From Sabethes cyaneus (lineage: Eukaryota; Arthropoda; Insecta; Diptera; Culicidae): 64,000 nucleotides of DNA. The notes below the pieces were generated by a model that searched no databases, was not told the DNA's origin, and saw nothing but the letters and a program-made list of their open reading frames with translations. The stretch lies in assembly GCF_943734655.1 (NCBI RefSeq), contig NC_071354.1:74874838-74938837 (forward strand). Reading direction: 5' to 3'. Shown piece by piece: positions 12,332 to 24,000 of this stretch; within the stretch, counting starts at the first letter, position 1; each line of letters starts with the position of its first letter. Made by a program: the position numbers and the translations under genes.

Positions 12332-12484
12332 TATAGATTCAGCATGGAGGAAGGGTAAACGAGGGGTCTGAGAATAAACCCATGCTAAAGTCACTTGACA
12401 TCGAATGGCTTGATTCTACTAAGATGCGAACCCACGACCACTCGCTTGCAACAGACTCGGTAACCTTGCGGCTACGGAGCCCCT
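12332..12484 (-). mobile_element. tRNA-derived SINE (minus strand)
   Basis: Read on the minus strand, a tRNA-like head (gtagccgcaaggttaccgag, box A-like) is followed by a box B match gtgggttcgcatc (plus-strand 12423-12435), then a tRNA-unrelated body and a TA-rich tail. The body runs into the TATATA end of E2. Typical dipteran SINE structure; not a functional tRNA. Confidence 0.65.
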
Positions 12485-12501
12485 CTTAACTACTAAAATT
12501 T

Positions 12502-13396
12502 GGTGGCTGCTAAAATTTTGGAGTTTTTTCTCAAGCTATCAAAAAAGACTAAGATCTGATATACCGAAATTAAAGATACATCATCCATTGTTGAAAAACA
12601 ATTGGTAAACATTTCAAACGGTCCGTAATCGGCTGTTCGGCGAAGCTTTCGTTCGACGTCGAAACAAGAGCGTTGTACGGCATCTCTTGATTCTACCAAT
12701 CAACTGTTTGCAATTCGTAGCTCTCCAGTTATTTTTGTATCACCAAGGAACTCAAAATCCCGAACAAATCTTGGATTGGGCGCACTGAGACAGATTTTTC
12801 GGGTTATGGTTTTTAGGTAAAAATGGGATCAAATGGGTATACAGGAACGATTGTGTTTTTTTGGCGTAATGCGATGATGCTCTATCTGGCCAAAACACGT
12901 ATTGTCCATCTGCCATGATGTTTTTGTAGTAACGGGATCAAAATGTTCTTCAAACATTCGTCTGGTGCAACTTAATTTATAGTCAAACCAGAGGGCTTGT
13001 TGTTGAAGAAACGAGAAAGAGAACGATGTCCTTCTGCGTCCATAATTTTGGCTGCTCTAGGTCTTCCACTACCTTGCTTGCGAATAGTTGTTGGGCATCT
13101 TAGGATATGGTAAACAGTCGAAGCCGCAACATATTTGCTTTTTAAATGTTGTACAGTATACTTTTTACCGAGATTTCTGTTGCAGTTAGTAGAAGTGTAC
13201 AACGCGCTCCCGAAATGCTTCTTGTTTCGACGCCATTTTTAACAGTTTTGCAAGCAATAGGCAAGCATAAACAAAACGAAAAATATTAACAAAAAGAGGA
13301 GAGAGAGCCAATACATACATACTCTCATTTCTCTCTGAGCTCGTTTGTTGTTGAGCAGAAGGACCGCGAAATAATTCCAAAATTTTAGTTGCCACC
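12502..13396 (-). pseudogene. Tc1/mariner-superfamily transposon relic, copy 1
   Basis: Terminal inverted repeats are seen as ggtggctgctaaaattttgg at the left and the complement of ccaaaattttagttgccacc at the right. On the minus strand the transposase starts MASKQEAFRERVVHFYTST and continues through a helix-turn-helix region (YVAASTVYHILR) and TTIRKQGSGRPRAAK. Nearer the left end come remnants of a catalytic region containing a WPDxASxHYA-like block. Frames are broken and much of the catalytic core is missing. A second copy lies at 34538-35148. The WPD and RPIEDF motifs suggest the mosquito ITmD37E group, which is an inference. Confidence 0.72.
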
Positions 13397-14112
13397 CGTT
13401 ACATTCCTTATTAGCGTATCGCCTGGAGAAAACGGTGGATTAGCACTGAACTTGCAGTTTGCATCGACGTGGCGAACGAGGGGGCTATTCCACACTAAAC
13501 GAATATCAAGGGAATTGAACCATTCCAGACCGTATTTTACTCGAACCCGGAGGATGTGTCTTAATTAGAAATGCATTTTTTAGCAAATAGCTCATTTTAA
13601 AACACGTATTTATCTTTCCGCATGCTGTTTCTGGTCAGTTAAAAACGGCTGTTTTTACAAGTCAGTTTAGTCCATATCGGCAGTTTCAAATTATACGGTA
13701 CTTTAATTGAAAGAAAATGCATACTAAGAAACTTGTGTGGCGACAATGATCCTATTAATAAATCGTATAAAGAATAGTTTCGACGTTTCAAGGATGGTCA
13801 ATTTCAGTGTTGAATTGAATTGTTGACATCACTCACTCTGGGCAGCCAAAAAAGTTTAAATACGAAGAAATGGAAGCATTACTCGATTAAGATCCGAAAA
13901 AGGACCAAATTAATTTGTACTATATTAACGATAACTTCAACTCGTTTAAACTAAATTGTACTAGTTAGAAGGTAAAAAGTATAACATAACTACTGCATAG
14001 CTGTATAATCGTTCAAACCTTGAACTGAGCTTGACTCTGAAATTAAATCCATTTTATGTGCACTATTAATCACTGTATCGAGTTGTAGTTTATGAAAATT
14101 CAAACTAACTTA
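13397..14112. other. Unassigned intronic sequence
   Basis: AT-rich, no open frame of note, and no repeat relationship noticed within the window. Confidence 0.4.
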
Positions 14113-14623
14113 CACCTGTGTGCAAAATAATAGCAGTGAAAATATCATATTTTTAAAAAATCGTTTATATTTTTTCTACTTTATCATGTACACGAACGCT
14201 CCCTATATGACGTTGTATGCTAGTAGCATACGATCTCTAACTAAATGTACTCGACTGTCGTACTGCCTTCATTGAGCATATGGATCATTTTGTTTGTCTA
14301 CCTGTTTTTCCTGCGTTGTGCTAAAATAATAGCAGTGCTCACAATTTCATTAGAATTTTCAAAAGAATTATAAAATAACCGGTGAAACAAACCATTTAAG
14401 GTATAAATATTATCTATTCACATTTAACAAAAGTATGTTCATTTTTAGTATATACGTATAATCAGCCAAAATGGGTCGTCTAAACGTTGCTGAAAGGAAT
14501 TGTGGACTAAAACATATTCATAATTAAATAACAAATAATTATCAAATACATAAATTCCCACATTGCAATTTTTTATAAACTCTAATGCTAAACTCACCAC
14601 TGCTGTTATTTTGCACACAGGTG
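14113..14623 (+). mobile_element. Tc1-type deletion derivative (MITE)
   Basis: A 511-bp element flanked by TA on both sides. Left terminus cacctgtgtgcaaaataa plus tagcagtg; right terminus is its reverse complement with one change. An internal direct copy of the caaaataatagcagtg motif lies near 14323. At 14471 a start codon opens MGRLNVAERNCGLKHIHN and stops at once, matching the length and style of a transposase N-terminus whose remainder has been deleted. Confidence 0.8.
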
Positions 14624-17366
14624 TACTATCATCCTTTTCGACTATGTTTCATCGACTGAAAGTTAGTTTCACTTATCGAAAATTGATTTGATTGTATATA
14701 CACAATGTTGATACAATCATTTTCGCCATTCATGCTAACCGTCGAACGTGATGTGCCAGTAATTAACTTTTGAAGTACTGAAATAATGTAGTCTGATGCG
14801 GTTCACTAGAGACACCTTCATGAACAGCACTTACCTGGGATGCGTTTGCGGTGCTATATTTCTCATTTTAATTCATTTTAATTAGAGATTACTGTAAATT
14901 AATTATACTGATTCGATGAATTTCTTAAACGGATTGATTTAAATCGGAGCCTCATGTTTAAAATAATTCAATATTCGAAATATCAATTGTGTCAGAGGTC
15001 GTTAGAGTTAGAGCAAGAGAGTAAGTTAATGATAATACATAAAAATCTAAATGATTTTTTTGGTTGATGTAATCAAAAAAGTATCAATCATATTTTACCA
15101 GTGAATATAATATTCTGTTCTGTATATAAAAGTTCTGTTTTGGATATTGGTGCTGAATAATTTTATATTGCCTTAGGATTAGGATTTGAGCTGCCCGATA
15201 CGCTTTCTGAAAAGTGAAGACACGGTTTCAATTGATAACTTTTCACCTAACCTCCTCTATTTAGCCTACTGACTAGAACTGACTAACTAAAGGTTCGATG
15301 TGATTCATCCATAACATACGAGTACTGCTAGAGATAATACAGGCGAACGTCCGTGCGCTATAATTATCTCCTCGCAGCACACGAGACACTTCCTGGCTCT
15401 TGTTTGACTATCGATTTCCAAACTACGTCCGTCAACAGTGGAAACTCGAGATAGATCAATCACCAAACAACGACAACGACGTTGATTGTAGGCTGACTCG
15501 AGAACATTGACGAAACGATTGACTGTCACACCATTCCGGTATCCGTCGAAGGATTGCTTCACCAAACTGTCCACAAGTGGGTTTGTCATTCCATGCAGGC
15601 AAACATCCTTGACAACATTGTGAAGCGAGCACCACCAGACGAGCAAACAAAGATGTGAAACGGTACTTGCCATATGACGACAGCACTGTGGGGGAGATTT
15701 TTATCGGGCGGTTAGTAGAAGTCGCTTGGGATTAATTCAACCTTACTCCTCTGATTGTATCTAGTGCTTTATGTTGCTGCTGGGATGCATACATGTGGAA
15801 CGTGCCGAAGCAAGTGGTGGTTAGACAGTACACTTGTCGTGAGAAAACAAGCGCAAAACAATACCACCGATAATGTAGTCGCCTATCCCACCATAAACAA
15901 ACTTTCAACAAAAACTAGTTGAATGGCAATAGTCCTGAACGGAGTTGACAAAAAAGCATAATCGTTTACAGCATATCAGGGCTGCACGATTTCCAAGAAT
16001 AATCTATTTACGAGCTCGTAAAACCAAATTGAGTCCTCTCTGAAATGGAAGATTTCTGTGACAATCTCGTATAATTCTGCCATTTATTAAAATCTAACGT
16101 TTGTTTAAAGAAGAGAATGCAAAATATTGACCGTAATGACATTGCTACAAAGAAAAATGGAACGATCGTTCAGCGAATGTAAATAACGGAAATTACGCAA
16201 GAACTCGCGGAAAGCGCGTGGCGAAAGCCATTGTTTCGCGTCATTAGGCGGATCAATTTATTCATTTTTATTTCAAGACATTTGTATTTTTCCTAACCTA
16301 AATAAAAAGAAATTGTACTCGTTTGTTTCCACCTCATCGATTGTGGAGACTAGAGTGTGTATCTTAGAGTTTTATGTTGTTTTGTCCAGTTGTCCGCTTG
16401 GAAGTTGTTAGCTTTTCCATTCGATTCGTTTACCTTTTTACCTTCGTGCGATACCCAACACACTTTTTTTATCAGATAAGGGGCCATGATATTTTTTTAT
16501 TTCGGTAGATTTGATGTTGATTAAACGAATACTTTCCTGTGCCGGGAAAACCGAAACTGATGTGATCGTATTGGCTAGATTAGAAAACCTTTTAGATGTC
16601 GAATTAGTACTAAACTTTACGCTAAGTAAGAAACAGAGCCTTTTTTAAAATTATCATACAGGTTTGGAATTATCGTACAGACTCAATATATTGCGATTTC
16701 GCTAGAGTAAATACAATCTTTTTTCATTAAAAGACAGATATTTGAATATGAATTTTAACTGGTTGGTGTTTGCTTACACCACCCGATTCTTGTAGTTTTG
16801 ACCAAAAGGGGGTAACCTTTACCGCAATTTTTGCGACATTAGCGATCAAATACTCCGTCATCAGATTCCATAAAGAAATAGAAATGGCCTTATTTCGAAA
16901 CAATTCCCACTATGGAGCGGTACAACGAAAATGGCGTCCCAGTGCAATGGTACAGAATGGAAAAGATAGTGCAGACTTGAGTTTTTCCATAAGAGATAGC
17001 CTTAAAGCACACAAAAAGAAATTTTGCCTGATAAAAGCCCCGTCCTTCGATGTAATTGCTGGTGAGATTAGTCCTAATTTAATACATAATACCAATAAAC
17101 CATTCTACAGTCTTTCTACAGTTCTACAGTTTTTAGGTCTACAACTTTACTCTTTTTAGGAAATGATTATAAATAAGTTTACTGAAGACAGAAATGCTTT
17201 ATGTTTATACTTTCATTGATATGCTTAGTTACAAAGTTTGAGTAAGGGTGTGTCTAAAAAATTGATTTTTTTTCTTAAAAACTATATTCAGACCAAATTT
17301 ATAGACTGAAGTTGGAACGTCTTAGTAGAATACGAAACCTGAAATTAAAGAAAAGAAGAATTTTTT
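14624..17366. other. Intronic sequence with one open frame of interest
   Basis: Mostly AT-rich with no recognised element. A GC-richer patch at 15305-15700 holds a 122-residue minus-strand frame (listed separately). A 129-residue plus-strand frame at 16770-17159 resembles no family I know and has no splice or start context in its favour. Confidence 0.35.
15305..15673 (-). CDS. Hypothetical 122-residue open frame
   Basis: Reads on the minus strand from an ATG at 15673 to a stop at 15305, in a locally GC-richer patch. A pyrimidine tract ending CCCCCACAG lies about 12 bases upstream of the ATG and could be a splice acceptor. The predicted protein begins with a hydrophobic stretch (VSHLCLLVWW) that might be a leader, carries many valines and leucines and a CLVCCEE motif, and matches no family I recognise. 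It could be a nested gene, a transposon remnant or chance. No catalytic motif is visible. Confidence 0.22.
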   Translation of the reverse strand: MASTVSHLCLLVWWCSLHNVVKDVCLHGMTNPLVDSLVKQSFDGYRNGVTVNRFVNVLESAYNQRRCRCLVIDLSRVSTVDGRSLEIDSQTRARKCLVCCEEIIIAHGRSPVLSLAVLVCYG

Positions 17367-18378
17367 TCCAAATTAAATTCTACTATTAATATTTATTCCC
17401 GACAGATACGTATTTCGCCTGCGACTTGCAGGCTTCATCAGTGTCTGTTTTCGAACTTTGAAAGCAGAAGCAGAAGTTCGAAAACAGAAACTGGTGAAAC
17501 CTGCAAGTCATAGGCAAAATACGTATCTGTAGGGAATAAAACTTGCTTCATTTAGAATTGGAACAAGCTTTTGCTCATATTGTGGCGATCTTGGTGGACG
17601 GATTTGGAAGTTCTTGGCGCCCGCCGCCCACGTATCGGAAATTTTGTTAGCTTCACCTACGTATTTTTGACATTCCACAAAACGATTGTATTTTGTAAAC
17701 AAACAATATGGAAGTCGAAAGAAGGGAAAAAATTGTGCACAGTTATTTGGAATATCCATTGTGGTCTACATCTAGGCTAGCTAAACAGCTGAAATTGCCC
17801 AGAAGTACCGTATGGAGCGCTATCAAACGGTATAAGGAAACATTGACGACGATTCGGAAGCGTCAAGCTAATCATCGAAGTGGAACTGTCGACCGGAAAC
17901 TACATGGTAAGATTCTGAAGACCATCAAGGGGAATTCCAATCTGTCGGACCGTGATTTGGCCAGGAAGGCCGTGAGGAGAATTCGACTCCGGGAAGGAAT
18001 CAAGTGGTATCGAGCTAGCAAACAGCCAAAGCGCCCCATAAATCTGTGCTCGAGAACTATACGACCGGATGTACGACCAAGTACGACGGGTGTATTCTGA
18101 TAGACGAAGAAATCGAAGAAATAAGATAGCCAAAACGATGGACGAAGAAAGTGTGCGCCGCCTAATGAGCCATATTACTGGAAAAGAAATCTTTCGAAAC
18201 CGTGACGAATAATTTTATGCGTATTTTTTCTTAAAAGTATGAAGAAAATGCTACATTTGTGTAAGATCTTCCAACTTGATTTCAATAATAAATAACTGAA
18301 ATACACGCAATTGTTTTTGTTCCAATACTATCTGAAGCAAGGTTTAAATATTAATACCTAGTAGAATTTAATTTAGAA
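17367..18378 (+). pseudogene. Tc1-like transposon remnant
   Basis: Termini match as ccaaattaaattctactatt at the left and its near-complement aatacctagtagaatttaat at the right. The transposase starts at 17708 (MEVERREKIVHSYLEYP), with a helix-turn-helix DNA-binding domain (TSRLAKQLKLPRSTVWSAIK). It proceeds normally to SDRDLARKAV, loses codons and shifts frame near 18020, where a +1 frame recovers TKYDGCILID, the region of the first catalytic aspartate. The rest of the catalytic domain is absent, so it cannot move by itself. Confidence 0.72.
17391..17540. repeat. Foldback repeat inside Tc1 remnant
   Basis: Two arms of roughly 65 bp, reading acagatacgtattt...gacttgcagg and ending tgttttcgaactt, face each other around a short purine-rich loop near 17465. 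It lies just inside the left terminal repeat of the Tc1 remnant, so it is either a subterminal repeat of that transposon or a nested MITE. Confidence 0.75.
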
Positions 18379-18551
18379 AAAGGTTTCCGCACAGGGTGAG
18401 TACTAATAACTGTCAGTCTTTTTGGACGTGTTCAATCAAAAATGGATGAATCACAGATGTTTCTACATATTATTCGTTTAGAGTGTATTCAAATGACAAC
18501 ACAGCGTGCAACATTGTTTTGAATTTTCATTCGTTTAAGAGGTATGGTATC

Positions 18552-19960
18552 ATGGACGTAAAAAGGCAACTTGTGATAAGTCTGTTTTTGTTAAATTTTT
18601 GTAAGTTTTTGAAAAATTTTCGACCGCGTGATATAAGCAACTCGGAGTAAATTAAAAATACATTCTTCGAACCATCTAGCGATACAAGGAAACTGGTTGT
18701 TGGAAAATACACCCCAAACCTGACCGTGAACGCACTGTAACGACACCGGAAGCCATCAAACGAGTAAGGGAGTGAGTTCGATAGAAACCAAATCAGGCTG
18801 GACGTAAGATGGCCAAGTGACTGGGAATTTCACAGTCAACCAAACAACGGGTGCATAGTTTGACTGAAAAGTAGAAGGTTGCAAGAGTTGAAAGTTGTCG
18901 GCAGCTCTGAAACGGCACGGTGATTATGAAATTGTGTTTTCGGACGAAAAAATGTTCCTGCTACAGAATCACCAAAACAACCACAACCAACAAAATGATC
19001 GGATATATGCAGCACACCTTTCTGATATTCCTAGTAATAGTAATAGTAGTAGTAATATGGGAAAGCCACCATCATTTCAAGGACTTGCCAATGGATGTGG
19101 GTAGAATTACAGTAGATCCAAATTTGATTATCAAATGAATTTCACACTAATGCTGCTACAGAAGGGCCAAAAGGGATTGGGCGGACCCACAAGCAGAGGC
19201 ACTTGTGCGCATTCCGGTGTTATAAGAGTCGCCTTCCAGCATTAGGATCCTTCCATGTAATAATCAATTTCGCTGTACCAACTTTAACCCACGTGATGAT
19301 TTGTTTGTTTTAAATTGAGAAGTGCCATATTTGCTTCAGACCTTAAGGATTCAGATTGGCAATCCACTCCATCATCCAGTCTTCCACATTTATGATATCA
19401 ATAATAATACTGTTAATAATATGATATTAAGATGAAATGTGGCATATATGGGTAAAATTAGAACAATCTCGCAGCAGTCCTTCGTATGGAATAGCGTGCT
19501 TTGAGGTTTCATAAGTGCTTCTAATAGTTAATTTAATTTTTCATACTGGTATCCATGTGCAGTATTAAAACTCGTTTTGGCCAAAGTTTTTAAGCACACC
19601 TTTCTGATATTCCTCGGGACAAACTGGCAGTTCAAAGATTCCAGGATGTTTCCAGGGTGATAGAATGCGAAAATTTTGAAGATTCCATTGCATTGCTGTT
19701 CTTTGAACCTGGTTTTAAAATTTACACTAAATATTACATCGATAATGTTTTGAAGAACCATTTGCTTCCCATCGTCAAAAAACACTACAAGAATGCACCA
19801 CACTGTTGCCAACAAGATTCTGCATAGTCTCACCAGGCGAAAGCTACACAGGGTTGGTGTGAGGTTATTTCTTCGGAAGAGTTGCCTGTCTCTTTGTCTG
19901 ATTTGACATTGATTTGTCTCTCGACTTCAATGTATGTGGTTCAATGCTAGACAAACGGGG
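18552..19960 (+). pseudogene. Mariner-like transposase relic, interrupted
   Basis: A decayed mariner-type transposase on the plus strand. It opens MDVKRQLVISLFLL, continues with TTPEAIKRVRE, then YEIVFSDEKMFLL (first catalytic Asp in FSDEK) and QNDRIYAAHLSDIP. At that point it is split by a 560-bp insertion. After the second copy of the target it resumes RDKLAVQRFQDVSRV, FEPGFKIYTKYYIDN, and CCQQDSA with the second Asp, then decays near SDLTLICLS. Stops and frameshifts are numerous. It belongs to the same broad group as the better-preserved copy at 59336-60619 but is clearly divergent from it. Confidence 0.78.
19033..19592. mobile_element. 560-bp insertion with 22-bp duplicated target
   Basis: The 22-bp sequence at 19011-19032 (agcacacctttctgatattc plus ct) is repeated at 19593-19614, flanking this insert. 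The left edge is a (TAG/TAA)n stretch at 19033-19056, which would be the 3' tail of a minus-strand retroposon. The body shows no recognised coding sequence. A long target duplication plus a simple tail argues for retroposition. Confidence 0.65.
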
Positions 19961-19991
19961 AAGTATCAAAGGAATGACTGTAGACTAGAAA

Positions 19992-19992
19992 G

Positions 19993-20055
<63 letters not shown>

Positions 20056-20060
20056 GGAGA
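19992..20060. repeat. (GA)n microsatellite with G-run
   Basis: About 25 GA dinucleotides followed by a run of about 13 G and further GA. Purine-only on the plus strand. Confidence 0.95.
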
Positions 20061-20301
20061 GATTTGAATTGGACTAATTGAAGACAAATATTATGATCAG
20101 GCATTCAATTTATCGTTTCAAATGCATGAAATTCAATTAATTTTGCCTACTACGACTTATAACCATGGGTTTCATTATATAGGGTAGTTGATCCAATAGT
20201 TGTGGTAGTACCAATAGTTGCGCTACTATTCATTATTAATGCATATTTTCGTCACCGTAGCATTTTAGATAAAACAATTACATTCATTATATAAAACAGG
20301 C

Positions 20302-21007
20302 TGTGGGGATAGTAGGGTGATTCCAACTCCTAAGAGCAAACACCGAATTGTGGTATATAGCTTTAAGCTACAAATAAGCTTTATTAGAAATTATTATTAA
20401 GAATAATATAGTGTGGCTTACAATTTTGGTGATCTACCCGATCAATGGTAGAATCGTTTCGCCGTTAAAGCTCGCTAATATTCTGCCTGGTAATAATTGT
20501 TTGTTTTAGTATAACTGTGATGTTCATCATATAATTACTCACTTTTAATTGGAAATTGGCGTTAGGATTAAGTAGCTTTAGTTCCACTGTTGAGAATTAA
20601 GCGTAGCTTAAGACAAATCCTAATTTTAGGCAATAATTAAGTAGAAATAGGTTATAATGTAGATAAGTTCATTGCATGTCATAATCTTCACTTCACTTCA
20701 ATCGTAATTAAGTCCAATACTCACTAGTTTTAGATTAGATGTAGGATACAATATAAGTTTTAACCGATTAGATGTAGGATAATTTAAATGTAGATTTATG
20801 TAGATGTGTAGATAATAAAGATTAAATTTTCACTTTAGCCCGTAAGCACTTTAATTGTTCGAATGCACATGGAATCTGCTGGTCATTCTCCTGGCAGATC
20901 GACTATTGTTATCAGTGCATGATCGATTGATCGACGAAACCGTTCGTACATTCGGCATGGTAGTACGTTCGTGGTAGCGCCGTGTCAACGAGGGGCTCGT
21001 CACGACA
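20302..21007 (-). repeat. BEL 3' LTR
   Basis: 706 bp and apparently identical to the 5' LTR. The polyprotein frame runs 96 bases into it before its stop codon at 20912. The AATAAA signal (plus-strand 20380-20385) would serve the element's own transcript. Confidence 0.95.
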
Positions 21008-24000
21008 TTCCCCCGCCCGTGAACCTTGGTGGTTGACTGAGCTCTCCAGGTGTTCGTTCCTAGGTTCACCTTTCTCCACGTCGAGCACCGCCAGCTTGAC
21101 TGCCGGCCGTCGAAGAATACCGCTAGCAGTTCGAACTGTGGCTTGTCGCACTCGACCATCTCGTCCAGGAAATACTTTCTCCACACGTCCTCTGATCCAC
21201 TGGTCCCTTGCCGTACCACCCACTACCAACACGAGATCGCCCACTTCCAAATCCTTCACCTCGTCGAACCATTTACACCGCCGATTGATCACTGGAAGAT
21301 ATTCTTTAATCCAACGGTGCCAGAATTCAGTTGTGATGTACTGCGCCAATCTCCAATTGCTTCGCAGCGTTGCAGGTTTATCAACCTTCGCGGTGATAAA
21401 GGGCTTTGCACCCGATGAACTTCCCAACAAAAAATGGTTGGGCGTAAGCGCCTCTTGGTCGGCCGATTCCAGTGGCACGTAGGTAAGCGGCCTAGAATTA
21501 ACCATTGCCTCCGCTTCGTAAACAATAGTCGCCAGCGTTTCGTCGTCTGGTCGCCGAGGAGCATCCAGGGCTGTCCCCATCGCCGTTTTCACCGATCGGA
21601 CAAGTCTTTCCCATACTCCGCCCATATGCGGAGCGGCAGGTGGATTAAATGTCCATTTTGTCAGCGCACTGGTAAACGTCGATGCCAAAGCGTTTTCTCG
21701 AGATACGATACCTTTTAATTCGTTACTGGCCCCAACGAAACACGTCCCGTTATCGGAGATAAATTCAACAGGTGTTCCGCGGCGGTAAGTAAAACGTTGT
21801 ATCGCCATGATACATGAGTCTGTAGACAGGCTATGCACTATTTCCATGTGAATAGCGCGAATTGTGAGGCAGGTAAACAAAGCCACCCACCGCTTCACTT
21901 GACTCCTGCCTGCTCGTACTGTAACAGGCCCAAAATAATCCAGTCCAACGGACGTGAATGGTCTCACAAACGGCTGCATTCGATATGCTGGAAGTGGTGC
22001 CATTGGAGGTGGTCTTGGTCTCGCTCGCATAACACGGCAGTATGCACAGTTCTGCATTACCTTGTAGATTAGCGATCGCAGTTGGGCAATTTCAAATCGT
22101 TGGCGCATCTCGTTGAGGACTGTCTCTCGATTGGCGTGGTGGTAACGGCAGTGGTACCAGTCTGTAATGAGAAAGGTTATCAGATGGTTCTTGGGAAGGA
22201 TCGTTGGGAACTTAGCTTCGGACGGTGCAAATGGAGCAGCACCGATTCTGCCTCGCATTCGCAGGATCCCTTCGTTGTCTAGGAACGGCCACAATTTGTA
22301 AATGGGACTATTTTTTGCAACTACCGCATGGCGTTTCTCTGGTGGTCCCTGTGTCTTCTTCAGCATGCTTATTTCGTCAGGATATGCTTCAGCCTGTGCG
22401 AGTTTCCACAGCAGCGCTTCTGCATCTCTCAGTTCCGCTTGGTCAAGAGTTTCGAGTTTGAGTGCCTCTTTGCCAACCTTTCGTCGTAGATTATCGATGT
22501 AGCGGAGTACATAGGCTATCGTCCTGTGTAGGAAACCCCAGCGCCTGAAGCGAGTGAGGTCAATCACCTGTGTTGGCACCCAATGAGAGAGACATCTCGA
22601 GCGAAGTTCCTCCTCCGTGGTTACAGTTTGACGTTGGGGCCAACCTACCTCCCGCTCGTACAGAAATGCGGGGCCTCTCATCCAGATGCTATCTGGACGG
22701 AAATCAGGACCCTTTTTCCACTTCGTGGCTTCATCCGCAGGGTTCAGTTTAGTCGGCACCCACCTCCACTCGGTTTGATGACTCAGACTAAGAATTTCTC
22801 CAATTCGGAAGGCGACGAATTTGTTATATCGATGATGTTCCGACTGAATCCAAGCAAGAACGGTGCTTGAATCACCCCAGAAATATCGCTGGTGAATTTG
22901 TAGGGTATGGTTGCTAGCAATAGATTCTGCAAGGCGAACACCAATAACCGCGGCTTTCAGTTCGAGCCTAGGAATCGTTAAGGGTTTTACGGGAGCAACT
23001 TTAGATTTCGCAGCAACCAGAGACACTTCGAATCCCGAAGGGGTTACTAGCCGGAAATAAGCTATGCAGCAGTACGCCACCTCGCTGGCGTCAACAAATA
23101 CATGAAGCTGTAGTTGATAGTCGGTAGAAAAATGATTGAAGTAGCATCGAGGTATGCGAAAACTACCCAATTGTGGAAAGAGTTCCGTCCACTGCCGCCA
23201 TCGAATCGTTAGATCGTCGCTAATGGCGTCATCCCAGTCGGTTCCTGAAGCCCAAATTTGCTGGATGAGAACTTTTCCGTGAATGGTGAAGAACGAGAGG
23301 AATCCGAGAGGGTCGAATAGGCTCATAACAACCTTCAGGACTTCTCGTTTGGTGGGTACATGTTCACTCCGGAGAATCGGCAGTAGATCGTTGCGCATTG
23401 CGCAGGCGTAGGCGAATTCATCGTCTCTCGGAATCCACTTCATCCCGAGAACTGATTCGGAAGATTCGCCTCTTTCAAGCTGGAGGGATTTGGACTCCTT
23501 GACGGAGGATTCCCCGATTCCTTGCAAAACTTCTGTAGAGTTAGAAAGGAAGTTTCTTATTTCGAAACCTCCGTACGAATGAATGCTTTTAACTTGGTTT
23601 ACGACTGTTACCGCTTCGTCAGTGGTTTGAAAACTATCCAGGTAGTCGTCCACATAATGGTTTTCCTTGATGGCTGATGCAGCGCGAGGGAGCCGATCCG
23701 CAAACTCCGAGGCATTCAGGTTCTTTACGTACTGGGCGGACGCTGGCGAACAAGTAGAGCCAAACGTTGCGACGTCCATTATGTAGACCTGTGGCTTTTC
23801 GGAGGAGCTTGAGCGATACAAAAAACGTTGGGACTGGCGATCTTGTTCCCGGATTTTGATTTGGTGGAACATTTCCCGTATATCTCCACACACGGCGACA
23901 GAAAACTGACGAAAACGGCTCAAAACGGTAGGAAGCGGTGACAGAAGGTCTGGTCCCTTCAATAATTTCGAGTTGAATGAAACTCCCTCGACCTTAGCTG

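Noticed and set aside
16770..17159. 129-residue plus-strand frame
   Set aside because: No recognisable motif, AT-rich end and no upstream acceptor; most likely chance or a decayed repeat.
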